Shown: positions 1-6,371 of the stretch, piece after piece
How positions within the stretch are numbered: position 1 is the first letter of the stretch
Layout of the letters: every line of letters begins with the position of its first letter
NCBI GenBank assembly: GCA_902795985.1
Contig: CADBNG010000383.1
Location: 1-6,680 of the forward strand
Direction: 5' to 3'
Length of the DNA: 6,680 bases
DNA from: an uncultured Lachnospiraceae bacterium
Lineage (GTDB): Bacteria; Bacillota_A; Clostridia; Lachnospirales; Lachnospiraceae
Notes under the pieces: generated by a model
Database searches by the model: none
Told to the model about the DNA's origin: nothing
What the model saw: the letters and a program-made list of their open reading frames with translations, nothing else
Translations under genes and position numbers: made by a program

Positions 1-10
1 AATAACACAA

Positions 11-95
11 TGACCCGGGGCTTTTCTGCCCCGATCTTACGGGTCGAAAGAGGGGGTGAGCAGCATGGATGCAGGTGCCAGTTATCACTCGTGCT
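11..95 (+). promoter_or_regulatory. Structured mgtE leader, possible 3' part of an M-box Mg2+ riboswitch
   Basis: Seen: a GACCC/GGGTC pair (12-16 with 41-45) encloses a 6-bp CGGGGC/GCCCCG hairpin (16-32). A second stem pairs GGGTGA (54-59) with TCACTC (85-90), including one G-U pair. Between them is GCAGCATGGATGC followed by GGTGCC and, further on, GTGCT. Known: M-box leaders control mgtE genes in many Firmicutes and carry a GCAGC-TGGATGC ... GTGCT segment near their 3' end. Inference: this may be the 3' portion of such an element, with the 5' half lying before base 1. Against it, the conserved core after GGGTC reads GAAAGAG rather than the usual CAACAG, and the space between GGGTC and GCAGC is short. 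It could instead be an unrelated structured leader, or partly a terminator of the gene to the left. No promoter is visible in bases 1-122. Confidence 0.33.
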
Positions 96-122
96 TGAAT
101 AAAAAAGAAAGAGGACAAACAC

Positions 123-1463
123 ATGAACGATCAGGTGTTTCTGGATCTCTTACAGGCACGGGAATACAAAGCCGTAAGAAGTATCCTGAATGTAATGAAC
201 GCCGTGGACATTGCTGCTCTCATGGAGGACCTGGAGGAGAGTGACCTGGCGAAGGCCTTCCGTCTGATTCCCAAGGACAAGGCCGCGGAAGTGTTCACCA
301 ATATGGACTCGGACCAGCAGTCCACCCTGGTAGCGCTTTTTACCGAAAAAGAGCTGAAGGATATGCTCGATGAGATGTTCCTGGACGACACCGTCGACCT
401 GATGGAAGATCTCCCGGCCAACCTCGTTTCCCGGATCCTTGAATCCGTCAGTTCCGAAAAAAGAAGAACCATCAATCAGCTGCTGAATTATCCCGAAGAT
501 TCCGCCGGAAGCGTAATGACGACGGAGTATGTTTCGCTGCGCCGCAATACCACGGTTGCCGAAGCCCTGCGGCTGATCAAGAAGATCGGTATCCGCAAGG
601 AAACGATCTATACCTGCTATGTGCTGGAAAACCGCAAGCTCGTCGGTATTGTGGAAGCAAAGGATCTTCTGACCGAAGACGATGACGTCAAAATGGAAGA
701 CATCATGGAATCGGATGCGGAGATCATTTCGGTCAACACCCATACCGACCAGGAGGAGGTAGCCCGTCTCTTCTCCAAATATGATCTGCTGGCCCTGCCG
801 GTTACGGACAACGAAGGCCTGATGGTCGGTATCATCACCGTCGACGACGCCATGGACGTCATGGAAGAAGAGGTCAGCGAAGATATGGCCATCATGAGCG
901 GTATCCGGCCCATGGACGAGACCTATCTGGACACCCCTGTCCTGCAGCATGTGAAGAAAAGAATTCCCTGGCTGCTCGTCCTCATGCTTTCCGCCACCAT
1001 CACCGGACTGATCCTGACTCACTACGAGCAGGCTTTCGAGGCCATTCCTGTCCTCGTTTCCTTTATCCCGATGCTGATGGACACCAGCGGCAACTGCGGT
1101 TCCCAGGCTTCCACCCTGATCATCCGCGGACTGGCGCTGGAAGAAGTCCAGCTTTCCGACGTCTTCCGGGTCATGTTCAAGGAACTGCGTGTTTCCCTGA
1201 TCGTCGGCCTGATCCTGGCCCTCGTCAACGGCGTCCGCGTGATCATCATGAACCGGGATCCGATGATCGCCCTGATCGTCGGCCTTGCCCTGTTATGTTC
1301 CATCGTGATCGCCAAGTTCATCGGCAGCATGATGCCGATGCTGGCCACCAAACTGAAATTCGATCCGGCCCTGATGGCTTCCCCGCTGATCACCACCATT
1401 GTGGACGCGTGTTCCATCACCATCTTCTTCAGCATTGCGGTGGCGATACTCGGTCTGCATTAA
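123..1463 (+). CDS. mgtE: MgtE-family magnesium channel/transporter
   Basis: Inner-membrane Mg2+ channel that takes up Mg2+ and is gated by cytosolic Mg2+ bound to its soluble domains. The protein is 446 aa, close to the usual ~450. Residues ~1-120 form the acidic, helical MgtE N domain. Residues ~123-255 form a CBS pair, opened by the family motif PEDSAGSVMT (124-133). Residues ~255-280 fit the plug/connecting helix. Five hydrophobic segments follow at ~281-300, 307-327, 352-374, 381-405 and 421-444. The pore-lining family signature appears as TSGNCGSQAS (321-330) and RGLA (335-338). The conserved pore aspartate of the last helix fits Asp428 in TTIVDACS. The ATG is set by AGAGGA (110-115), 7 nt upstream. 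The gene stands alone, with a structured leader before it and a strong terminator directly after the stop, so regulation by Mg2+ through the leader is possible but not shown. The N-terminal and CBS domains look intact. Confidence 0.97.
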   Translation: MNDQVFLDLLQAREYKAVRSILNVMNAVDIAALMEDLEESDLAKAFRLIPKDKAAEVFTNMDSDQQSTLVALFTEKELKDMLDEMFLDDTVDLMEDLPANLVSRILESVSSEKRRTINQLLNYPEDSAGSVMTTEYVSLRRNTTVAEALRLIKKIGIRKETIYTCYVLENRKLVGIVEAKDLLTEDDDVKMEDIMESDAEIISVNTHTDQEEVARLFSKYDLLALPVTDNEGLMVGIITVDDAMDVMEEEVSEDMAIMSGIRPMDETYLDTPVLQHVKKRIPWLLVLMLSATITGLILTHYEQAFEAIPVLVSFIPMLMDTSGNCGSQASTLIIRGLALEEVQLSDVFRVMFKELRVSLIVGLILALVNGVRVIIMNRDPMIALIVGLALLCSIVIAKFIGSMMPMLATKLKFDPALMASPLITTIVDACSITIFFSIAVAILGLH

Positions 1464-1464
1464 C

Positions 1465-1497
1465 GGATCAAGGGGGCAGACCCCTTGATCCATTTTT
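1465..1497 (+). terminator. Intrinsic terminator of mgtE
   Basis: A perfect 11-bp stem (1465-1475 with 1481-1491, GGATCAAGGGG against its complement) closes a 5-nt loop and is followed by A and five T (1493-1497). It begins one base after the mgtE stop codon. On the opposite strand there is no T-run after the stem, so it acts mainly on + transcripts. Confidence 0.93.
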
Positions 1498-1502
1498 GAC
1501 AC

Positions 1503-1531
1503 AAAAGGGACAGGCTTAAAACCTGTCCCTT
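1503..1531 (-). terminator. Probable terminator facing the surface-protein gene
   Basis: A perfect 10-bp stem (AAGGGACAGG, 1505-1514, with 1522-1531) has a 7-nt loop. Read on the - strand, the stem runs into TTTT and then GTGTC, as expected for a terminator of the surface-protein gene, whose stop is about 115 nt upstream in that direction. On the + strand only TTAA follows, so it would at best be a weak back-up for mgtE. The distance from the stop codon and the short T-run lower confidence. Confidence 0.55.
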
Positions 1532-1644
1532 AATCAGTTCATACCCGTTTTCGTTCAATCATCTTTTCCTGCAGGCGCATCTGTTTGCGGTTCTGCGCCG
1601 GCATCGACGTTAAGCTATCGGAACCGCCTCCCGCAATCGGCCTG

Positions 1645-3765
1645 TCAGCCGGCAGCCATTCCAAACTTTTCCATATACCTGTACAAAAACGTCACGACAG
1701 TGCCCCTTGTGCACTCCTGTTTCGGCAGGAATTTGCCGCCGGAGCCCTTGATGATGCCGTTTTCGGCGCCCCAGAGGATCGCTTTATAGGAGTCCGCGGC
1801 GGAGGGCTTCACATCCGAGAACGGGCTTGTCATCGAAGCCGGTTCCGGTTTTCCGGCGTAGCGCCAGAGCATGATCGCGCACATCTCCCGGGTCATGCCT
1901 GCCTTCGGGCGGAAGGTTCCGTCGGAATAGCCCTTGATAATGTCTTCGTTCACAGCCCACATGATCTCATTGAGGAACGTGGTGGTACTCGAATTCACGT
2001 CCGAAAACGTTTTTGTGATCGTCCAGACCGCAGGGCTTCCGGCAAAGCGGTATAAAAACGCGGTAAATTCGCCCCTCGTCACACTGTCATTGGGCCGGAA
2101 TTCCACCGAACATTTTGTAATGCCGTTGTTCACCGCCCAGTAGACCGGGTCATAACAGGACTGCTTGGGGTTGTTCACGTCCCAGAAACGGGTCTGGATC
2201 GTACAGGTTGCCTTGTATCCGTTGACCGTCGTCGCGGTGATCTTCACCTTCCCGTATTTTTTTGCCGTGACCAGCCCGTTGCTGTCCACGCTGGCGATGC
2301 TGCTGTGGTTGCTTGACCAGGTGACGGATTTGTCGGCCGCGGCGGGAGGAAGTACGGTCGCCTTCAGCTTAAGAGTCTTTTTGGTTGCCAGTGTGGCGTT
2401 TTTCTTATTCAGCGTCACTTCCATCGGGTTGACCGGTATGCTTGAATCGGCGACCCAGGTAATATTTCCGCCGTAGTTCTTCCGGACAGAAGCGGTCCAG
2501 GTGGGATCCCCCTCCGCATAACGGGCCGTGGCCTTCACATTGTAGAATATGTCCTCTCCAAAAGTGGGGGCAAAGCCGCGGAAAGTGATCGTTTTCAGTT
2601 TCGTGCACCCGTGGAACGCGTAATCCCCGATCCTGTTGGTCTTGGGTGAGATCATCACAACGGGCAGGGAAGAACATCCCATGAATGCGCGGTCCCCTAT
2701 GACTTCTACCGTACTGGGCATCGACACAGCAAGAATGCCGGAGCATTTTTCGAAAGCGCCCATTCCAATGCTGGTCAGCTTGGACGGGAGCATGGCCGCC
2801 TTCAGGGAAGTGCACTCGAAAAAGCAGAAGGGCTCGATACTGGTAATGCCGCTCGGAAAATCAATCTTCGGCAGTTTGCCGCATCCACTGAAGGCAGACG
2901 TCCTGATGCTGGTTACCGTAGAGGGAATCGTTACTTCTGTAACTTCGCCAAAGTTGGCAAACGCCTCTTTTCCGATGGCGGTCACACCGCTGGAAATCGT
3001 GATTTTTTTGATACTGTTTCTTGAGGAATAATACCCGGGGAAAGTACTGTCATAATCGTACATCTCTCCCGCACCGTCAATGAGCAGGGTATCTCCGGTT
3101 ATGTACCACAGAATATTTGCTCCGCAGGTTCCGGAAAAAGCCGCCTTCACGGAAGCGTTCTCTTCCTCTTCTTCGGAGACAGGCAACGGCTTCTCTTCTT
3201 CCGTTTCTTCCGGTACGGCCGCCGGCTCGGTCAGCGCTTCGTCGTCCGGAAGTACGGCGGGGGCATCCGGCTGTGCAGCAGGTGTTTCTTCGATCGTATC
3301 ATCCGGTTCAGCTGCCGGCTCATCTTCAGGCTGTACGGCAGGAGCCTCCGGTTGTCCGGAAGGATCGTCAGGAATTTCTTCTGCCGGATCCGGCTCTGTA
3401 CTGTTTTCTTCTGCCGGGTCCGCAGGTTGTGTATCCTCCTGCGGGTCCGCCGGCGCGCTGTTTTCGTCTGCCGGGTCCGCAGCTGGTGTTTCATCCTGCA
3501 GGTCCGTCAGCGTACTGTCTTCATTGCCGGATGCAGGGGCAGGCGTTTCATCCGCATCTGCTGCCGGTTCGCTTTCCGGTCCGGAGGGCAGGAGGCTTTC
3601 CGGCATCGCATCCATATCTCCGGAATCTGCCAAAGCAGCATCCCTGAAAGCGTCCGTTTCCGCTGTGCTCCCATCTTCCGGGAAAACCGGACAGGTATTC
3701 ACCAGCACAAGCACCAGGACCAGCGCCAGGATCCGCCAGAATGAGTTCTTTCGTTGTTTTTTCAT
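1645..3765 (-). CDS. Secreted BspA-type LRR / Ig-like / SLH surface protein
   Basis: Predicted cell-surface protein of 706 aa. Residues 1-~30 are a signal peptide: a basic start (KKQRK), then a hydrophobic core at ~8-23. Cys25 is not in a lipobox. Residues ~31-204 are an acidic Pro/Ala/Glu/Asp spacer with tandem repeats. After a CGANILWYITGDTLLIDGAGEM header (from 214) come six exact 23-residue BspA/LRR_5 repeats (252-389) and a partial seventh. Each has the form L..I..P..VTSIG..AF.GC. Residues ~447-524 match a BIG2 Ig-like domain (VTWSS...ASVDSNGLVTAKKYGKVKITAT). Three SLH domains (~526-575, 586-637, 648-699) end the protein, with TRGE, GYSDGTFRPKAGMTREM and TRGT motifs. SLH domains of this kind usually bind secondary cell-wall polymer non-covalently, so the LRR part should be held out from the wall. 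The ligand cannot be told. There is no LPXTG motif. The ATG has AGGAGGTG 5 nt upstream (3771-3778). It has its own promoter and converges on mgtE. Confidence 0.9.
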   Translation of the reverse strand: MKKQRKNSFWRILALVLVLVLVNTCPVFPEDGSTAETDAFRDAALADSGDMDAMPESLLPSGPESEPAADADETPAPASGNEDSTLTDLQDETPAADPADENSAPADPQEDTQPADPAEENSTEPDPAEEIPDDPSGQPEAPAVQPEDEPAAEPDDTIEETPAAQPDAPAVLPDDEALTEPAAVPEETEEEKPLPVSEEEEENASVKAAFSGTCGANILWYITGDTLLIDGAGEMYDYDSTFPGYYSSRNSIKKITISSGVTAIGKEAFANFGEVTEVTIPSTVTSIRTSAFSGCGKLPKIDFPSGITSIEPFCFFECTSLKAAMLPSKLTSIGMGAFEKCSGILAVSMPSTVEVIGDRAFMGCSSLPVVMISPKTNRIGDYAFHGCTKLKTITFRGFAPTFGEDIFYNVKATARYAEGDPTWTASVRKNYGGNITWVADSSIPVNPMEVTLNKKNATLATKKTLKLKATVLPPAAADKSVTWSSNHSSIASVDSNGLVTAKKYGKVKITATTVNGYKATCTIQTRFWDVNNPKQSCYDPVYWAVNNGITKCSVEFRPNDSVTRGEFTAFLYRFAGSPAVWTITKTFSDVNSSTTTFLNEIMWAVNEDIIKGYSDGTFRPKAGMTREMCAIMLWRYAGKPEPASMTSPFSDVKPSAADSYKAILWGAENGIIKGSGGKFLPKQECTRGTVVTFLYRYMEKFGMAAG
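3238..3354 (-). repeat. Degenerate 81-bp repeat within the surface-protein linker
   Basis: Residues 138-149 and 165-176 of the surface protein share the pattern QP[ED]APAV.P.DE, with a period of 27 residues (81 bp). The copies have diverged, so this is an old duplication within the acidic linker. The period keeps the reading frame. Confidence 0.6.
3376..3522 (-). repeat. 57-bp (19-residue) tandem repeat in the surface-protein linker
   Basis: Two full units and one partial unit encode residues 82-100, 101-119 and 120-130. The shared pattern is E[DN]S, then D.Q[DE][DE]T..ADPA[DE]. At the DNA level CTGTTTTC recurs on the + strand at 3401 and 3458, with CTGTCTTC at 3515, giving an exact 57-base period. 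The period is a multiple of three, so gain or loss of a unit would change linker length without a frameshift. Confidence 0.75.
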
Positions 3766-3920
3766 AACAGCACCTCCTGCTTATTAAAAAGGCTCTGTTG
3801 CCGGGGCAGCCGCCGCAGCTTTGTTAAAATGGTATAAATATTCGGATACAAAAAGATACGGTTCCCTGTCCGCGTCTTCTGCTTTCTTTTGTTTCTGATT
3901 ATGATTATATCTTAGTTATA

Positions 3921-3949
3921 ATTATATTTTAAGGTTTTTGCATATTCAA
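3921..3949 (-). promoter_or_regulatory. Sigma-A-type promoter for the surface-protein gene
   Basis: On the - strand, TTGAAT (3944-3949) lies exactly 17 nt before TATAAT (3921-3926), close to the housekeeping consensus in an AT-rich setting. A second TATAAT occurs 11 nt further on (3904-3909), but with only a poor -35 match. Transcription would start near 3914, giving a leader of about 148 nt before the ATG. Confidence 0.72.
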
Positions 3950-4108
3950 TTTTAACATTGCAAAGATGATTGAATCCTTCGGATGCTTTAAGAGAGATCT
4001 GAGAGCATTGTCCGCAGAATAAAGCTGTGCCGCCTGGATATTACGGACAAATTTCAGAAACCAGGTCTTCTGCCCGTATCACAGTTCCGTCGTCCTTTTT
4101 TCGGACAT

Positions 4109-4149
4109 AAAAATACCCCCGGGCAGGTTTTATATCCTGCCTGGGGGTA
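4109..4149 (-). terminator. Intrinsic terminator of topA
   Basis: Two 14-base arms (4114-4127 and 4136-4149, TACCCCC.GGCAGG type) pair with a single mismatch around an 8-nt AT-rich loop. On the - strand the stem is followed by TTTTT (4109-4113). It lies about 60 nt past the topA stop codon in the correct orientation and should separate topA transcription from the surface-protein gene. Confidence 0.92.
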
Positions 4150-4210
4150 ACATATCCGAGATGTTCTCCCGCGGTTCTTCTCCGGACGGTCTCCGACCGT
4201 TTACGCGCAG

Positions 4211-6199
4211 TCAGTCCTCTTTCTTTCTGGCGGCCTTCGGCTTCTGCCAGCTCATGTACTTGCAGTCCGGATAATTCGAACAGGCATAGTACCTTCTGCC
4301 CTTCCTCGTATGGCGGATGATGAGGTCGCTGCCGCATTCCGGGCAGGCGGCGCCGGCCTTTTCGATGATCGGCTTGGTGTTGCGGCATTCCGGGAAGCCC
4401 GGACAGGCCAGGAACTGGCCGTGGGGGCCGAATTTGATGACCATGTTGCGGCCGCACTTTTCACAGATGACATCGGAAATCTTATCTTCCACCTTCACGC
4501 GGGAAAGCTCTTCTTCCGCCTTTTTGACCGATTCTTCCAGACCCGGCCAGTAGTCACGCAGGATGGCCTTCCAGTCGACCGTTCCGTCGCCGACCTTGTC
4601 CAGCTTTTCTTCCATATCAGCCGTGAAATGAACATTGACGATATCCGGGAACGCTTCCTTCATCAGGTCATTGACGGCTTCGCCGAGGGCCGTTACGAAC
4701 AGATTTTTGCCCTCTTTTGTAATGTAATGCCGGGCCAGGATCGTGCTGATCGTCGGCGCGTAGGTACTCGGCCGGCCGATCCCCAGCTCTTCCAGCGCCC
4801 GTACAAGGGTCGCCTCGGTATAATGGGCCGGCGGCTGGGTGAAATGCTGCTCGGTCCGGAGCTCCTTCAAAGGAACGGTATCCCCCGTATTCAGCAGAAA
4901 GACAGGGGCGTTGACCTCCCTTTTCTCGTCATCCTGAACATAGACGGCCAGGAAGCCCTCAAACGCCAGACGCGACGCGGGCGCGCGGAAAATATAACCG
5001 TTTCCGGTAATGTCGGCGGTAGCGGTATCATATTTCGCGTTCTTCATCCGGCTGGCCACAAAGCGTTTCCAGATCAGCTGATACAGGCGGAAAAGATCCC
5101 GGTTCAGCTCGTCCTTCACCATTGCCGGTGTCCGGGTGACGTCCGTCGGACGGATCGCTTCATGGGCGTCCTGGACATTCGTCCCGGTTTTCGCGGCTGC
5201 CGGTGATTCGGAAAGGAATTTCTCTCCATACTGCTCCCGGACAAAAGCCCGGCAGGCGGCGTCCGCTTCATCGGAGATCCGGACCGAGTCCGTTCTCAGA
5301 TAGGTGATCAGGCCTACGGAGCCCTGTCCTTTCAGGTTCACGCCTTCATACAGCTGCTGAGCCAGCCGCATGGTTTTGGACGTGGAGAAATTCAGCTGAC
5401 GGGAAGCCTCCTGCTGCAGTGTGGAGGTGGTAAAGGGGAAGGGCGCTTTTTTGATGCGTTCCCCGGTTTTGACGTCGGAAACGACAAACTCCGCCCCTTC
5501 CAGCTCCCCGCGGATCCGTTCCACGTCCGCCTCGCTGTTCAGGGGGATTTTTCTGTCTTTCGTACCGTAAAAATGGGCCTCCGCGGTTTTCTTCCCGTGT
5601 CCGGTCAGGAAATCCGCGTCCATCGACCAGTATTCTTCCGGAATAAAGGCATTGATCTCGTCTTCGCGGTCGGCAATGATCCGGAGCGCAACCGACTGTA
5701 CCCTTCCGGCGCTTAAGCCCCGGCGGATTTTTTTCCATAAAACGGGGCTGATCCGGTACCCCACCATCCGGTCGAGGCACCGTCTGGCCTGCTGTTCATC
5801 CACCAGGTTCATGTCAATGCCCCTCGCCTGCTTAAGAGAGGCCTTGACGGCGGTCTTTGTGATTTCATTGAAAGTGATTCTCTTCAGCTTTTTCGGGTCC
5901 AGTTCCAGAACCTGGGCCAGATGCCAGGAAATCGCCTCTCCCTCCCGGTCCGGGTCGGTTGCGAGATAAACGGCATCCGCTTTCTTCGCCGTCTTCTTCA
6001 GGCCGGCGACCAGCTGACCCTTTCCGCGGATTGTGATGTACTTCGGCTCGAAGTCCCCTTCAACGTCAATCCCCAGCGTGCTCTTCGGCAGGTCGCGGAC
6101 ATGGCCCATCGATGCCGCCACTTCATAATTGTTTCCCAGAAACTTTTTCACCGTATTGACTTTGGCCGGTGACTCCACTATAACCAGATAATTTGCCAA
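4211..6199 (-). CDS. topA: DNA topoisomerase I (type IA)
   Basis: Relaxes negative supercoils by cutting one strand through a 5'-phosphotyrosine link, Mg2+-dependent. The protein is 662 aa. The TOPRIM domain holds Glu9 (VESPAK, 8-13) and the acidic motif TDPDREGE (81-88, with Asp82, Asp84 and Glu86). SAGRVQSVALR (163-173) is the conserved type IA motif. The active-site tyrosine is Tyr300 in ITYLRTDS, with Arg302 two residues later. ELGIGRPSTYAP (471-482) is also conserved. The C-terminus has two four-cysteine zinc ribbons: C579/C582/C599/C605 and C619/C622/C640/C646. A short basic tail follows. Many relatives carry three or more ribbons, so this is a shorter form, but it ends naturally with a terminator downstream. 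The start is TTG, supported by GGAGGA 6 nt upstream and by the family N-terminus (ANYLVIVESPAK) directly following. It lies downstream of dprA on the same strand and probably has its own promoter. Confidence 0.98.
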   Translation of the reverse strand: MANYLVIVESPAKVNTVKKFLGNNYEVAASMGHVRDLPKSTLGIDVEGDFEPKYITIRGKGQLVAGLKKTAKKADAVYLATDPDREGEAISWHLAQVLELDPKKLKRITFNEITKTAVKASLKQARGIDMNLVDEQQARRCLDRMVGYRISPVLWKKIRRGLSAGRVQSVALRIIADREDEINAFIPEEYWSMDADFLTGHGKKTAEAHFYGTKDRKIPLNSEADVERIRGELEGAEFVVSDVKTGERIKKAPFPFTTSTLQQEASRQLNFSTSKTMRLAQQLYEGVNLKGQGSVGLITYLRTDSVRISDEADAACRAFVREQYGEKFLSESPAAAKTGTNVQDAHEAIRPTDVTRTPAMVKDELNRDLFRLYQLIWKRFVASRMKNAKYDTATADITGNGYIFRAPASRLAFEGFLAVYVQDDEKREVNAPVFLLNTGDTVPLKELRTEQHFTQPPAHYTEATLVRALEELGIGRPSTYAPTISTILARHYITKEGKNLFVTALGEAVNDLMKEAFPDIVNVHFTADMEEKLDKVGDGTVDWKAILRDYWPGLEESVKKAEEELSRVKVEDKISDVICEKCGRNMVIKFGPHGQFLACPGFPECRNTKPIIEKAGAACPECGSDLIIRHTRKGRRYYACSNYPDCKYMSWQKPKAARKKED

Positions 6200-6211
6200 A
6201 ACTGTTCCTCC
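6197..6211 (-). promoter_or_regulatory. Ribosome binding site and TTG start of topA
   Basis: GGAGGA (- strand, 6206-6211) is separated by 6 nt from TTG (6197-6199). No in-frame ATG or GTG gives the conserved N-terminus, which begins one codon after this TTG. A non-ATG start with a strong ribosome site often means moderated translation; that is inference here. Confidence 0.85.
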
Positions 6212-6219
6212 GGTCTGCA

Positions 6220-6247
6220 GACGTGCCGGCAGCTGCCGGCGGGCGTC
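6220..6247 (-). promoter_or_regulatory. GC-rich hairpin in the topA leader
   Basis: GCCGGCAGCTGCCGGC (6225-6240) is a perfect 16-base palindrome that can fold as a 6-bp GC stem with an AGCT tetraloop. GACG (6220-6223) and CGTC (6244-6247) extend it after a small bulge. No T-run follows on either strand, so it is not an intrinsic terminator. It sits between the predicted transcription start and the topA ribosome site, ending about 9 nt before GGAGGA, so it could affect mRNA stability or translation. Alternatively it is a protein-binding DNA palindrome. Confidence 0.6.
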
Positions 6248-6289
6248 AGTGATTGTCCTAAAGATCCCGCGTTTTCACGCACGTGTCAC

Positions 6290-6318
6290 AATATACACTA
6301 ATTCCCCGGCTCACGCAA
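6290..6318 (-). promoter_or_regulatory. Candidate sigma-A-type promoter for topA
   Basis: On the - strand, TTGCGT (6313-6318) lies exactly 17 nt before TATATT (6290-6295), giving a start near 6283 and an ~84-nt leader. The AT-rich block upstream (6329-6371) could serve as an UP element. The -35 match is partial (four of six). Confidence 0.55.
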
Positions 6319-6328
6319 GACCGGGAAT
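6301..6328. repeat. Inverted repeat overlapping the topA -35 region
   Basis: ATTCCCCGG (6301-6309) and CCGGGAAT (6321-6328) form an 8-bp inverted repeat with one extra C, around an 11-base centre. The centre contains the candidate -35 hexamer (6313-6318) and the left arm lies in the spacer. The position suits an operator. As RNA it is a hairpin without a T-run, so it is unlikely to be a terminator for dprA. Confidence 0.5.
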
Positions 6329-6333
6329 CAAAA

Positions 6334-6371
6334 TCTACTTAATATATTAATTTTAGTAGAAAAACGTTTTT
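6334..6371. repeat. AT-rich nested palindromes upstream of the topA promoter
   Basis: TCTACT (6334-6339) and AGTAGA (6355-6360) flank the perfect palindrome TTAATATATTAA (6339-6350). Directly beyond lies a second perfect palindrome, AAAAACGTTTTT (6360-6371). The block is strongly AT-rich compared with its GC-rich surroundings. It could be an UP element, a bendable or easily melted region, or a binding site for an AT-preferring protein. Confidence 0.5.

Larger units (their letters stand above)
3766..4210. other. Gene-free region between topA and the surface-protein gene
   Basis: This 445-base gap holds the topA terminator (4109-4149), an AT-rich block with the surface-protein promoter (about 3901-3960) and that gene's ~148-nt leader. 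The stretch 3961-4108 contains no complete gene I can support. Reading - from about 4109 to 4041, one frame is open and protein-like in composition but has no start codon or ribosome site of its own. Confidence 0.7.

Noticed and set aside
56..244. Short + frame overlapping the start of mgtE
   Set aside because: It is out of frame with mgtE, runs through the structured leader and has an unlikely composition.
150..1022. Long - open frame of 290 codons
   Set aside because: It is antisense to the MgtE N and CBS domains, which are unmistakable on the + strand.
3691..3765. Lipoprotein signal for the surface protein (Cys25)
   Set aside because: The residues before Cys25 (VNT) do not fit a lipobox; an ordinary signal peptide is more likely.
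3080..3787. Open + frame of 235 codons, very rich in Ser, Ala and Gly
   Set aside because: It is the antisense of the acidic repeat-rich linker and LRR start of the surface protein; its composition follows from the repeats and it has no ribosome site.
3786..3811. GGCT/AGCC stem before TTTTT in the surface-protein leader, as a possible attenuator
   Set aside because: Only four contiguous base pairs form and the loop is long; too weak to call.
4310..5206. Long + open frame of 298 codons
   Set aside because: It lies wholly antisense to the conserved C-terminal half of topA, shows no recognisable domain and has no ribosome site. GC-rich coding DNA often gives such shadows.
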